Shown: piece by piece, positions 1 through 8,803 of the stretch
Numbering within the stretch: the first letter of the stretch is position 1
Layout: each line of letters begins with the position of its first letter
Assembly: GCF_000419585.1 (NCBI RefSeq)
Contig: NZ_ATTH01000001.1
Span: forward strand, 1,324,005-1,388,004
Source of the DNA: Salisaeta longa DSM 21114
GTDB lineage: Bacteria > Bacteroidota > Rhodothermia > Rhodothermales > Salinibacteraceae
Direction: 5' to 3'
DNA: 64,000 nt
Translations under genes and position numbers: made by a program
Notes under the pieces: generated by a model
Told to the model about the DNA's origin: nothing
Database searches by the model: none
The model's input: the letters and a program-made list of their open reading frames with translations, nothing else

Positions 1-1688
1 TTGATGCGCTTGCTGTAGCTGAGCCGAAACTTCGTTTGTTGCGACGGCTCGTACATCAGGTACGCGCTGGGAAAGAGACTGAAGTAGTTGTTGTCGTAGG
101 CGTTGCCGTCGGCCAGATCGAAGGTGGTGAGGGCCTGCTCGGCGCGCACGCCAACCTGCGCGCCCCAGGTCCCCCAATCGGCATTCACGATGCCAAAGGC
201 CGCGTGGATCTGCTCGTCGTACGTAAAGTTGCTGCCCCGCTCAGGCTGCGGCTCAAACTGATTCGTTTGGAAGTTGAACGCCGCCGCAAAGAAATCCGTT
301 GACTCGCGCTCCCAATCTGCCTTGTAGCCCACGTCAATGCCGTACGTGTCGGTAAGCGGGCGAATGTAGTTCACCTCAAAGCTGGCCTCTTGCTCGGTTT
401 CGGCTTCTTCGGCGCGCTCGCGCTCGGTAAAGTCGCCCACCGTGCCCCCCAACGTCACGTTCCGCTGCCGGTAGATCGAGGTACTTTCTTCCTGATCCGT
501 CTCGTACCGCAGATCGACCGTAAGCTCATTCTCGCGCGGCTTAATGGTGCGGGCAAAAGACAGGCGCACGTCGGCCCCAATGTCGTTGTCATTTTCATCG
601 CTGAGGCGCCGGTAGCGATCAACGACAACGCCCGTATTGTTCTGCTCAAAGTACTGCGTCGTGCCCGATTCGTCGTCGGTGCTGGTGCGCAGCACGCTCG
701 TCAGCGAGAGGGTGCTGATGTCGCTGAGGCTGTAGTCCACCTGCGCCGTGAACGAGTGCGAACGCCCCCTGTCGAACTCGTTGCTTAGCTGCTCCAGCGC
801 CGAGATCGGGTCGGTTTGCAGGTTGCGCCGAAACCGATACCCCGAGGACGTATCCTCGTCGTACCGAAAGCCGTAGGTGGTAAAGAGCGTCCACGGCCCG
901 CCCTGATAGCCCACGTTGCCCGACAGGTTGGCGCCCGGACTGTCGTTCACCCCTGCGGTAAGGCCGCCATTCCAACCGCTCTCACGATTTTTCTTCAGCA
1001 CAATGTTGATGATGCCCGCCATGCCCTCCGGGTCAAATTTGGCCGACGGGTTGGGGATGACCTCTATGCTGGCAATGGCGTCTGCGGGGAGGCTCTGCAG
1101 AAATCCCGCGAGGGCCGCGCCCGACAGCGACGTCGGCTTGCCGTTGATGTGAATAGCCACATTCTCATTCCCGCGGAAGCTCACGCTGCCATCAATATCC
1201 ACCTGAATGGACGGGATGCTCTCCAGCACGTTCTTCGCCGTACCGCCCAGCGTCGTCACCTGGTCGGCGGTGTTGTAGACCGTACGGTCGATCCGGTTCT
1301 CCATGAACGAACGCTCGCCCGTGATCTCCACGCCCTCGAGCTGCGACGCATCTTGCGCCAGGGCGACCGTGCCAAGGCTACGCTGCATCGCGTCGTCTCT
1401 CATCGTGATGGACCGGCGCTTGGTCGTGTACCCCACGTAGCTCATCCGCAGCTCATACGTGCCCGGCCGAATGCCCTCGAGCGTAAAGGTCCCATTCTTT
1501 TGGGTCACCGTTCCGGTGACCAGGGTCGTGTCTTGCCACAGCGCCACCGTAGCCGAAATGAGCGGCTCGTTGGTCGACGCATCGATGATGCGGCCCTGAA
1601 TGACGCCCTCGCCCGTCGCGGCATTTTGCCCGCGTGCAGGGACTGCAAGGAACAGGAGACAAGCAATCCAACAGAACAAACGACGCAT
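1..1688 (-). CDS. TonB-dependent outer-membrane receptor, 5' part (runs off left edge)
   Basis: The frame opens at an ATG at 1688 and stays open to the window edge, giving about 562 residues without a stop. A signal peptide (MRRLFCWIACLLFLAVPARG) is followed by a carboxypeptidase-regulatory-like domain at about residues 25-105 (GIRPGTYELRMSYVGYTT). A TonB plug follows, with a VYNTADQVTTLGG segment and then GMAGIINIVLKKN, which is typical of the plug end in Bacteroidota outer-membrane beta-barrel proteins. The remainder is beta-barrel strand sequence rich in aromatic and acidic residues. It should sit in the outer membrane and import a ligand using TonB energy. There is no SusD-like gene next to it, so it belongs to the CirA-like or OMP_b-brl_3 type rather than to a SusC/D pair. 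The substrate is unknown and the C-terminal barrel lies outside the window. Confidence 0.85.
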   Translation of the reverse strand, partial: MRRLFCWIACLLFLAVPARGQNAATGEGVIQGRIIDASTNEPLISATVALWQDTTLVTGTVTQKNGTFTLEGIRPGTYELRMSYVGYTTKRRSITMRDDAMQRSLGTVALAQDASQLEGVEITGERSFMENRIDRTVYNTADQVTTLGGTAKNVLESIPSIQVDIDGSVSFRGNENVAIHINGKPTSLSGAALAGFLQSLPADAIASIEVIPNPSAKFDPEGMAGIINIVLKKNRESGWNGGLTAGVNDSPGANLSGNVGYQGGPWTLFTTYGFRYDEDTSSGYRFRRNLQTDPISALEQLSNEFDRGRSHSFTAQVDYSLSDISTLSLTSVLRTSTDDESGTTQYFEQNNTGVVVDRYRRLSDENDNDIGADVRLSFARTIKPRENELTVDLRYETDQEESTSIYRQRNVTLGGTVGDFTERERAEEAETEQEASFEVNYIRPLTDTYGIDVGYKADWERESTDFFAAAFNFQTNQFEPQPERGSNFTYDEQIHAAFGIVNADWGTWGAQVGVRAEQALTTFDLADGNAYDNNYFSLFPSAYLMYEPSQQTKFRLSYSKRI

Positions 1689-1922
1689 GGTACGTAAAAC
1701 GGCCAGGAGGAAGAAGCAGTGCGGAGTGCATCAGCGACCGATGCATGCTCCTGAAAGACCGCGGCGCGCGTCGGATCCTGTGGAATGGACGAGCGGCATG
1801 CCTGCGCTATCAGCGGCATGCGGACGCAACGAACCTTTTAGGGGCGACAGGATCGTCAAAAAGAGCCCTTCAGCGCGTATCAAGGCCGTTACGATGAAGC
1901 GAGACCTGCATGCCCTGCAACG

Positions 1923-4214
1923 TTAAGCAGCCGCTTCTTCCTGGATGCGCGTGTAGGAGGCCTCCAGCTCGTCAACGGTAATGACTTGCCCCGTCGACGG
2001 CTCCACCTGCCCAAACGACAGCACGCCGGTGGGGCAGCTTTGCACGCAGGCCGAGCAGCGCACGCACTCGGGGTCTTCCATCGGCGCTCCTTGCTGGGCG
2101 TAGTGCATCACGTCGATCCCCTGATGGCACACGCTGGTGCACACGTTGCACGAGATGCATTTTTTCTTATCGGCCAGGATACGAAACCGGCTGAACCGCG
2201 CGTAGATGTGCATCAGTGCAGCGAGCGGGCAGAAGAACCGGCACCAGAACCGCCCGCTCAGCCAAAAATACACGCCGTAGCCAATCATGCCCGCCAGCAC
2301 CACATCCACCAGCCAGCTGTAGTTGAGCTTGAGCCCGGCGACCGTGCCGTAAAAAACCTGCGCGTACACCGCTTCCATCCAGCTGCCGGGCCATATCCAC
2401 CCGCCGATGCGCAGGAACAGGAGCGCAAACGCAAGCGCCAGGAGGGCCTGTCCGGCCAGGTTCAGCTTATTCCAGCCCTCGCCGTGCGGCATCTTGTCGC
2501 GGTGGGTATCGCCGAGGGTTTCGGCCAGGGCCCCGCACGAGCAGATCCATCCGCAGTAGGCGCCTTTGCCCCAGTAGTAGATGAGCGCCGGGATGAGAAC
2601 GAAGGTCTGGACAAAGCAAATGCCAATCCACCACCACAGCGGTTCCGCGGTAAACACGTTGTAAACGCTTAGCGGCCACGCCAGAATAAAGCCGTAGGCC
2701 CGCCAGTATTCGCGGCCATGCACGGCATACTCCGTAACCGGAAAGAGGGCGTCGAGCACGCCGGTGGGCAAAAGCCCGTTGTGCCCCAGGTACGGCAGAA
2801 TGACTTCCGGCAACAGAAAGAGCGGCACCACCTGAATGGCCATGAGCGTGAGGGTTTGCACCTTCACGTAGGGCGTTTTGCGACGACGGATGCGCCGAAA
2901 CCCGAAGATGACCACGATGGCCGAGTACGCCAGCGTGTAGTAGAACGACGGCTGCTGCATGGACGTGAGCACCACGCCCGCGAGCGACGCGGGATCGGCC
3001 GGTGGAGTGATTGAAAACGGAAACGCCCCGGCCTCTTGGGCCAGACGGTGCAGCCAGCCGCTTTTCGTCCAGCTGTACACGGCGGCCATAAAGAGCACAA
3101 ACGCCGTCATCGCCCCGATGCGGTCCCACCGGAGGTCGGTTACCCAGTCGAGCGACGACACGGCCGCCCGCCAGCTATCGGGGGGATCGCCCCAATCGTT
3201 GCGCAACGCAATCCCCGAGCGCCGGAAGAAGTCGATGGGCGCCTCGCGGCCAATTGTGGCGTACACGTGTTGCGCGGGCACCGTTTCGGTGTCGTCCGGC
3301 GTTTCAAGCACCACCCGATCTTTTTCGATGCGGCGCACCTCGCTGTTCAGGATGAGTTCGAGCGTGCCCTCGCCCGCGTGGTACGACGCCAGCTCGTAGA
3401 GCCGCTCCACGTTCTCTTCCTTGGGCCGCCCAAACGTGCCGCGCCGGTACGAGAGCCGCACGTGCGCCCCTGCTTCGGTCAGGGCAATGGCTGCTTCCGC
3501 CGCGCTGTCGCCCCCACCCACCACCACGACGTCTTCGCCCGCATGGGCGCTGGGATCGTGGAGGCGGTGGTGCACGTGGTCCTGGTCTTCGCCCGGCACA
3601 TCGAGCGTCCGAAAGTTGCCGCTCCGCCCGATGCCCACAATCACGTGGCGCGCCTCGATGGCCGCGCCGTCCGTCGTTTCGACCACCAGGTGGTTGCCCG
3701 CGTCGCGGATGCGATGCGCCTCGGCCGCTGTGACCGAAATGTCTTGCGTCTGCGCCTCCAGCTCGTCCACCAACGCCTCTTTCACATCGGCCGTCACCTG
3801 CACATCGCCCGCCGGGGTCATATCGGCCGGATAGGTGTAGATGGGCTTGCCCGCCTGAAAGTCTTTGATCGTCGCAAAGCGGCGCTGCGCCTCCAGCACG
3901 CGCACCGAGAGGCCCTGCTGCTGCGCCTCGCGCGCGGCGGCCATGCCCGATGCGCCCGCGCCCAGGATGACCACGTCTACGTGATCGTCGGGGCCGCGGC
4001 CCAGGCGGTTGGAGTGCGCCACGAGGTGCCGCACGGCCTGCACGCCGCTATCCAGCGAAAACTTGAGGAGCGGAACGCCCGACAGGTCGCCCACCACGTA
4101 CACCCCGTCGACGTTGGTTTGGTGATGGGCGTCGGTGCGGGGGAGTTGTTCGACGGTTCCGCCGGGCCACTGAAGATGCAACCAGTGCGCGTAGGAACGA
4201 AGGGCGGAAAGCAT
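1923..4214 (-). CDS. FAD/NAD(P)-dependent reductase fused to a NapH-like membrane polyferredoxin
   Basis: 763 residues from the ATG at 4214; an upstream in-frame ATG at 4253 adds 13 unlikely residues. The N-terminal half is a thioredoxin-reductase-like flavoprotein with an FAD Rossmann motif (VVILGAGASG, about 82-90) and an NAD(P) motif (VVVVGGGDSAAEAA, about 230-243). The C-terminal half has about five membrane segments, the NapH/RdxA-type cysteine cluster CGWICSCG, the motif FWCRFFCPLAAL, and two 4Fe-4S ferredoxin motifs (CISCNVCTSVC and CVRCSACVQSCP) near the C-terminus. It probably moves electrons between NAD(P)H, FAD and Fe-S clusters at the cytoplasmic membrane; the partner is unknown. 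The GD motif that normally closes a TrxR fold (GVYVVGDLSGVPLLKF) lies at residues 37-52, before the FAD motif, so the flavoprotein looks circularly permuted. It appears to be monocistronic. Confidence 0.85.
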   Translation of the reverse strand: MLSALRSYAHWLHLQWPGGTVEQLPRTDAHHQTNVDGVYVVGDLSGVPLLKFSLDSGVQAVRHLVAHSNRLGRGPDDHVDVVILGAGASGMAAAREAQQQGLSVRVLEAQRRFATIKDFQAGKPIYTYPADMTPAGDVQVTADVKEALVDELEAQTQDISVTAAEAHRIRDAGNHLVVETTDGAAIEARHVIVGIGRSGNFRTLDVPGEDQDHVHHRLHDPSAHAGEDVVVVGGGDSAAEAAIALTEAGAHVRLSYRRGTFGRPKEENVERLYELASYHAGEGTLELILNSEVRRIEKDRVVLETPDDTETVPAQHVYATIGREAPIDFFRRSGIALRNDWGDPPDSWRAAVSSLDWVTDLRWDRIGAMTAFVLFMAAVYSWTKSGWLHRLAQEAGAFPFSITPPADPASLAGVVLTSMQQPSFYYTLAYSAIVVIFGFRRIRRRKTPYVKVQTLTLMAIQVVPLFLLPEVILPYLGHNGLLPTGVLDALFPVTEYAVHGREYWRAYGFILAWPLSVYNVFTAEPLWWWIGICFVQTFVLIPALIYYWGKGAYCGWICSCGALAETLGDTHRDKMPHGEGWNKLNLAGQALLALAFALLFLRIGGWIWPGSWMEAVYAQVFYGTVAGLKLNYSWLVDVVLAGMIGYGVYFWLSGRFWCRFFCPLAALMHIYARFSRFRILADKKKCISCNVCTSVCHQGIDVMHYAQQGAPMEDPECVRCSACVQSCPTGVLSFGQVEPSTGQVITVDELEASYTRIQEEAAA

Positions 4215-4366
4215 GACAGCTAAGCTTCTACAATGGAATGACGTGTGTAGCACCCGGTCACCAACAGATCCGTTTCACATACGCAGAAAATGTTACACCT
4301 TGGCCGTAACGAAGGCTGTGCTGGTCCGTATTGCCGGTGCTTTCGTTTCCGTAAACCCATGTCCCC

Positions 4367-5257
4367 ATGCACTACGGCCTTACAGGAAATCCGACAAAGT
4401 CAGAAATTTGGTCGCCGGTGGCGCAGCTCATTGATTGGCTCTCCAGTCAGGGGCTTCCGTTTTCGGTGCATACCGACCTGGTCGAGGGCCTACGCGCCCG
4501 CGGGCAGGCGGACGCATACCCCCTCGACGCGCGCGATGCCGTTGCCCTCACCGAACGCGCCGACGTGCTGCTTTCGTTTGGCGGCGATGGGACGTTGTTG
4601 CGCGTGGCGCACGCCACCGGGGCGCACGATACGCCGGTGCTTGGGGTAAACATCGGGCGGCTCGGCTTTCTCGCGGACATCGAGGTGGAGCAGCTCACCA
4701 AGGCCGTCGCGGCCATCGAGGCCGGCAATTATACGGTGGAGGAGCGCATGGTGCTCGAAATTACAGGCGGGCCGCGCACGGAGCTCGCCCGCGAGTGGGC
4801 CCTCAACGAATTTGTTATCGACCGCAGCGGCGCCGCCGGACTCATCCACATCGAGGTGGAAGTCGACGGCGTGCCCCTCAACACGTACTGGGCCGACGGC
4901 CTGATCATGGCCACCCCAACCGGCTCCACCGCCTACTCGCTCTCCAGCGGCGGCCCCATCATTGCGCCCGGCGTCGACGCCATCATCCTAACGCCCATCG
5001 CGCCGCATACGCTCACGGTGCGGCCCATCGTGCTGCCCGGCACCGCCACCATCACGGCCCGCGTGCAAGACGGCGACCAGCCCTACGTGTGCGCAACCGA
5101 CGGACGCAGCGTGCTGCTGGAGGAACACGGCCTCACATTTACCGTGGAACGCGCCGCTCACACGGTTAACCTCGTGAAGCTCCCGGGCCAGCACTTTTTC
5201 AAGACGCTGCGCACCAAGCTGATGTGGGGCCGCCGCCCGAGCGATGGTTTTAGCTGA
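4367..5257 (+). CDS. nadK: NAD kinase
   Basis: 296 residues, normal for the family. It phosphorylates NAD to NADP using ATP or polyphosphate in the cytoplasm. The diagnostic GGDGT motif is at residues 72-76, followed by NIGRLGFLADI. The NAD-binding region NEFVIDRS and the conserved ATPTGSTAYSLSSGGPI motif are both present. The start at 4367 begins MHYGLTGNP, matching the usual strand-1 (GLxGNP) start of NAD kinases. It is a single gene, followed by the tRNA pair. Because ppk1 is also in this window, polyphosphate is a possible phosphate donor, but the sequence does not show donor choice. Confidence 0.95.
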   Translation: MHYGLTGNPTKSEIWSPVAQLIDWLSSQGLPFSVHTDLVEGLRARGQADAYPLDARDAVALTERADVLLSFGGDGTLLRVAHATGAHDTPVLGVNIGRLGFLADIEVEQLTKAVAAIEAGNYTVEERMVLEITGGPRTELAREWALNEFVIDRSGAAGLIHIEVEVDGVPLNTYWADGLIMATPTGSTAYSLSSGGPIIAPGVDAIILTPIAPHTLTVRPIVLPGTATITARVQDGDQPYVCATDGRSVLLEEHGLTFTVERAAHTVNLVKLPGQHFFKTLRTKLMWGRRPSDGFS

Positions 5258-5356
5258 CGGGGCGGCGCGCCCTCCGCAACAGGCCATGCGCTGCGCACCA
5301 CGCGCTGAAGCCTTGGCCAAGCCGCGTTGAACTCGGAGTGAAACCGACGCAGGCGC

Positions 5357-5385
5357 TTGACACCGCCGCGTGCGCCGCCTACATT
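5357..5385 (+). promoter_or_regulatory. Probable promoter of the tRNA-Phe/tRNA-Asp unit
   Basis: TTGACA at 5357-5362, a spacer of exactly 17 bases, then TACATT at 5380-5385, 54 bases before tRNA-Phe. It also partly fits the Bacteroidota -7 consensus (TAnnTTTG). Strong housekeeping promoters are usual for tRNA genes. Confidence 0.6.
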
Positions 5386-5439
5386 GGGATCCGCTTCCGA
5401 TGGGGAGCCTGCGGGCTTCGCCCGCGCCAGACAACGCCC

Positions 5440-5515
5440 GGTCAGGTAGCTCAGGTGGTAGAGCAACGGCCTGAAAAGCCGTGTGTCGGCGGTTCGAATC
5501 CGCCCCTGACCACCA
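5440..5515 (+). tRNA. tRNA-Phe (GAA)
   Basis: 76 bases including an encoded CCA. The acceptor stem GGTCAGG (5440-5446) pairs with CCTGACC (5505-5511). The anticodon stem ACGGC/GCCGT carries the loop CTGAAAA with anticodon GAA. The T arm GGCGG-TTCGAAT-CCGCC is canonical. Discriminator A is followed by CCA. Confidence 0.97.
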
Positions 5516-5538
5516 AATATTGGTATGCAGTACCAGAC

Positions 5539-5615
5539 GGTCCGGTAGTTCAGTTGGTTAGAATGCTGCCCTGTCACGGCAGAGGTCGCGGGTTCGAGTC
5601 CCGTCCGGACCGCCA
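5539..5615 (+). tRNA. tRNA-Asp (GTC)
   Basis: 77 bases including an encoded CCA. The acceptor GGTCCGG (5539-5545) pairs with CCGGACC (5605-5611), and the discriminator is G as expected for tRNA-Asp. The anticodon stem CTGCC/GGCAG encloses CTGTCAC with anticodon GTC. It lies 23 bases after tRNA-Phe and is probably co-transcribed with it. Confidence 0.97.
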
Positions 5616-5621
5616 CAACAG

Positions 5622-5658
5622 ACGCCCCATGGCCCTGCGGCCGTTGGGCGTTTTTCTG
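5622..5658 (+). terminator. Rho-independent terminator after the tRNA pair
   Basis: The outer stem ACGCCC (5622-5627) pairs with GGGCGT (5646-5651), with an inner GGCC/GGCC pairing, and is followed by a run of T (5651-5655). It begins seven bases after the CCA of tRNA-Asp. Confidence 0.8.
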
Positions 5659-5696
5659 TTTATGGGCGGCGTTGCGCGCGAGCTTCTACCCTTCAT

Positions 5697-6581
5697 CTAC
5701 CGCTCATCTACCGCGTTTAGCGCAGCCATCGCTTCCGGAACGAGCGGCGGCCCGCCGGTGCGCACCAGCAGCACCGACCGCACCACGCGGCGCAGCACCT
5801 TCTCCACCACGTGCCCAAGCGGGCGGCGCGAGCGATTGATTAGGCCGTGCGTGGCCATCACGAGCAGATCCACCGGGTGCTCCTGCACAAAACGCGCGAT
5901 CTCGGACGCCGCATCGCCATGCGCCAGATGAAACGCCAGCGCGTCGCCGTCTACGCCAAGGGCCGTACGCGTGAGGGCTGCGGCGCGGCGCCGTGCCTGC
6001 CGCTCGGCAATGGTTGGGTCAGAGAGCGCGAGCAAGTCCATCTCGTTTAGGGCCACGTACTGCGGCCGCTCGATGACGTGCATCAGCGAGGGGCGGCACT
6101 GGGCGGTTTCGGCCAGCGCTTGCGCGCACCGCAGCGCAGCGCGGGCATGTTTCGAGAAGTCGACCGGGACGACCAGCTGCTGCAGCGGCGGTACCGCCTC
6201 CACCCGGCGCTCAACCAACAACGACACGGGCAGCTGAAATGCCGCCCACTGCACCAGCGAACAGTCCAGCGGCGGGATGGCGCCCCGATCGGGCGGCGTG
6301 CTTAACGCCACGAGCCGCACGGACGCATCGGCCACGTGCTGCTTAACCGCCGCCCGCTGCGCCTCGAGCGGGGCCTCCGCCACACCGAGCGTGAGGCGCT
6401 CAACCCGCGGGTCGTTGAACACGGACGCCGAGGCCCAGCGATTGGGCGTGGGCGGGGCGCCCGGCAGCCGCGCCACCTGTACCGTAGCCTCGGCCGGTAC
6501 GATGCGTAGCGCGCGCTGCACCGCCGGCAACGCCGTGTCGTTCGGCGCAGCAAGCACAAGAAGAGGAGAGATGCTCAGCAT
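5697..6581 (-). CDS. Universal stress protein, degenerate N-terminal domain plus C-terminal UspA domain
   Basis: 294 residues from the ATG at 6581 (MLSISPLLVLAAPND); an upstream ATG at 6716 would add 45 arginine-rich residues that look non-coding. The C-terminal half (about 160-290) is a UspA fold with the opening strand LQQLVVPVDFSKHARAAL and the closing MATHGLINRS motif. The second glycine of the usual G-2x-G-9x-G(S/T) nucleotide motif is replaced, so ATP binding is doubtful. The N-terminal half has the same rough layout but little motif conservation. It is divergent from the histidine kinase gene and, with the UspA at 9507, frames that two-component system. Confidence 0.8.
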   Translation of the reverse strand: MLSISPLLVLAAPNDTALPAVQRALRIVPAEATVQVARLPGAPPTPNRWASASVFNDPRVERLTLGVAEAPLEAQRAAVKQHVADASVRLVALSTPPDRGAIPPLDCSLVQWAAFQLPVSLLVERRVEAVPPLQQLVVPVDFSKHARAALRCAQALAETAQCRPSLMHVIERPQYVALNEMDLLALSDPTIAERQARRRAAALTRTALGVDGDALAFHLAHGDAASEIARFVQEHPVDLLVMATHGLINRSRRPLGHVVEKVLRRVVRSVLLVRTGGPPLVPEAMAALNAVDER

Positions 6582-6881
6582 ATCGATCCATGAAGCTCTG
6601 TTCCAGAAGTCAGCGTGCGAGCGGACCCGCGGCGCAAGCCGCGGCAGCACGGCCGTCGGCGCAGCAAGCGCCCGTGCCGCTGCGGGGTACCTACACCATA
6701 CGAAGATTCGGTGCACGGCGCGCTACAGGAGACGGCCGCTTACCGCGTGGGCGATCTGCCGCCTTCTGCGTGGGGATTTTTCCTACACCCCCACACGGCC
6801 TCTTGCGGTGGAATCTCCACGGTGCGTTTGCGTATGCTGCATGTACCGTGCATGTGCATTTGTCATTGGCTGCTTCCTGCT
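6582..6881. other. Divergent intergenic region, usp / histidine kinase
   Basis: 300 bases between the start codons of the usp gene (minus) and the kinase gene (plus). It should hold both promoters. I see several GCATGT/GTGCAT steps at 6836-6867 just before the kinase start but no convincing promoter pair and no RNA gene. The open frames that continue the two genes across this stretch are arginine- and alanine-rich and look like non-coding GC-rich sequence. Confidence 0.5.
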
Positions 6882-8789
6882 ATGGACGTTTTGCTTTGCG
6901 CCGCCTCGCCTCCCGACGCGCTGATCGCCCGCCTCAAGGCGCGCGGCCACCGGGTGCATGTGTGCGCTACGCCCCCTGAGGCCCTGCGCTTTGCCCAGCA
7001 GAACGATCCGGCGCTCGCCTTTTTTGCGGCCACAGCTCCCGAAGGGCTCCGCTTCTGCCAGGCGGCCCGTGCGCAGTGTCCGGCCATGGCCACCATCGCC
7101 TACTGCCTCGAAGACGCGTGTGCGCCGGGGCGCATCCAAGCCGTGTTTACCCACGGCGCCGACGACTGCCTACGTTGGTCCGATGATGTACCGCGCATGG
7201 ATACGCGCCTCGCATTTCTTGAACAACACCTCGCCACACGCCCCCGCCCCGAAACCCTCGCGGCCCATCGGCCCGCCATCATTGCAGAAATTGGCCGGCG
7301 CGCGCTCGCCAGCACCGCCCTCGATGTGCTCATGGCCTATGCTGTGCATACCATTTCCGATGTCCTGGACGCACCGTTTTGCAAGGTGCTGCGGCACGAA
7401 CCGGCCCAGGCGTGCTTTGTGCTTGAGGCCGGCGTTGGATGGGACGACGGAACGCTTGGCACGGCGTGCACAAACGACGGCACCGACTCACAAGCGGGAT
7501 TCACGCTACAAAGCGCCGAACCCGTCATCGTAGACGACCTAACCCACGAGGCCCGCTTTGCCGCGCCGTCCCTGCTCACGTCACACAACATACGCAGCGG
7601 CATCAGCGTCACCATCACCAGCACGCCGCGCCCCTACGGCGTCCTCGGCGCGCATGCCCCCACGCCAGCGGCCTTTACCTCGGCCGACGCGTACTTCCTT
7701 CAGTCGGTGGCCAACGTGCTCGCCGGCGCGGTGGAACGCGTCCAAACCGAAGACGCCCTTCGCGAAAGCCGCGCCAAGGCCCACGCCATCCTGGAAACCA
7801 CCGTGGATGGCGTCATCACCATCGATGCCAAGGGCCACATCACCTCGTTCAACGCGGCGGCTGAAGACATTTTTGGCTACTCGGAGGCCGAAGTGCTCGG
7901 CGAAAACGTGAAGATGCTCATGCCGTCGCCCTACCACGAGGAGCACGACGGCTACATGCAGAGCTACCACGATACGGGGCGCGCGAAAATCATCGGCATT
8001 GGCCGCGAGGTGACAGGCAAGCGCCGCGACGGCTCGACCTTTCCCATGGACCTAGCCGTCAGCGAGGTGATGCTGGACGATCGCCACCTGTTTACCGGCA
8101 TCGTGCGCGACATCTCGGAGCGCCGCCGCCTCGAACAGGAAATCCTGAGCATCAGCGAGCAAGAGCGCCGTCGCATCGGGCAAGACCTGCACGACGGCCT
8201 CGGGCAGATGCTCACCGGCACGGGACTGCTCAGCCAAAGCCTTGCCAAACACCTAGCCCGCGAAGACCACCCGCGCGCTGAGGATGCTGCCGAGATCACC
8301 GAACTCATCAAGGAGGCCGATCAGTACGCCCGCGACCTCTCGCGCGGCCTCACGCCCGTTGACCTCGAAGCGGAGGGCCTCGCCGAAGCGCTCCGCCGCC
8401 TCTCCGACAATGCCAAGCGCCTGTTCGACGTTGGCTGCACCTTTGAGGAAGTGGGCACCGTGCTGGTTCACGACGACACCGCGGCCACCCACCTGTATCG
8501 CATCGCGCAGGAAGCCGTAAGCAATGCGGTTCGTCATGGCGACGCGGCGCATCTCAAAATTATCCTAGCTGCCGGCACCGACCAAGTTCGGCTGCGCATT
8601 CATGATGACGGCGACGGGTTCGATCCCGCGGCTATCGAAGGCCCTGGCATGGGTGTTCACATCATGCACTACCGCGCCCGCATCATCGGCGGCACGCTCG
8701 ACATCAGCAGCGCCCCTGCCAACGGCACCACCGTAACGTGCACATTGCCGCGACGGCACCCCACCGCTCCAACCCCCGCGCATCACTAA
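6882..8789 (+). CDS. GAF-PAS sensor histidine kinase (NarX/DegS class, FixL-like PAS)
   Basis: 635 residues from the ATG at 6882 (MDVLLCAASPPDAL); the open frame reaches back to 6615 but that extension has no domain. Order: a receiver-like N-terminal domain without a phosphorylatable Asp (1-120), GAF (about 140-290), PAS (about 300-415), HisKA_3 with phospho-acceptor His437 in QDLHDGLGQ, and HATPase_c with AQEAVSNAVRHG and DDGDGF. There is no membrane segment, so it is cytoplasmic. The PAS copies the FixL pattern: MPSPYHEEHDGYMQSYH, then IIGIGREVTGKRRDG. His355 falls where FixL has its haem-binding histidine, so O2/CO/NO sensing is possible. The response regulator follows after 14 bases. Haem binding is inferred from one histidine and its context. 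Confidence 0.88.
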   Translation: MDVLLCAASPPDALIARLKARGHRVHVCATPPEALRFAQQNDPALAFFAATAPEGLRFCQAARAQCPAMATIAYCLEDACAPGRIQAVFTHGADDCLRWSDDVPRMDTRLAFLEQHLATRPRPETLAAHRPAIIAEIGRRALASTALDVLMAYAVHTISDVLDAPFCKVLRHEPAQACFVLEAGVGWDDGTLGTACTNDGTDSQAGFTLQSAEPVIVDDLTHEARFAAPSLLTSHNIRSGISVTITSTPRPYGVLGAHAPTPAAFTSADAYFLQSVANVLAGAVERVQTEDALRESRAKAHAILETTVDGVITIDAKGHITSFNAAAEDIFGYSEAEVLGENVKMLMPSPYHEEHDGYMQSYHDTGRAKIIGIGREVTGKRRDGSTFPMDLAVSEVMLDDRHLFTGIVRDISERRRLEQEILSISEQERRRIGQDLHDGLGQMLTGTGLLSQSLAKHLAREDHPRAEDAAEITELIKEADQYARDLSRGLTPVDLEAEGLAEALRRLSDNAKRLFDVGCTFEEVGTVLVHDDTAATHLYRIAQEAVSNAVRHGDAAHLKIILAAGTDQVRLRIHDDGDGFDPAAIEGPGMGVHIMHYRARIIGGTLDISSAPANGTTVTCTLPRRHPTAPTPAHH

Positions 8790-8803
8790 TCCCCTGGTTT
8801 GCT

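Noticed and set aside
1792-1822. Direct repeat AGCGGCATGC (1792-1801 and 1813-1822) upstream of the TonB receptor
   Set aside because: It has two copies of a 10-mer with no regulator context; the spacing of 21 is suggestive but the flanks do not match.
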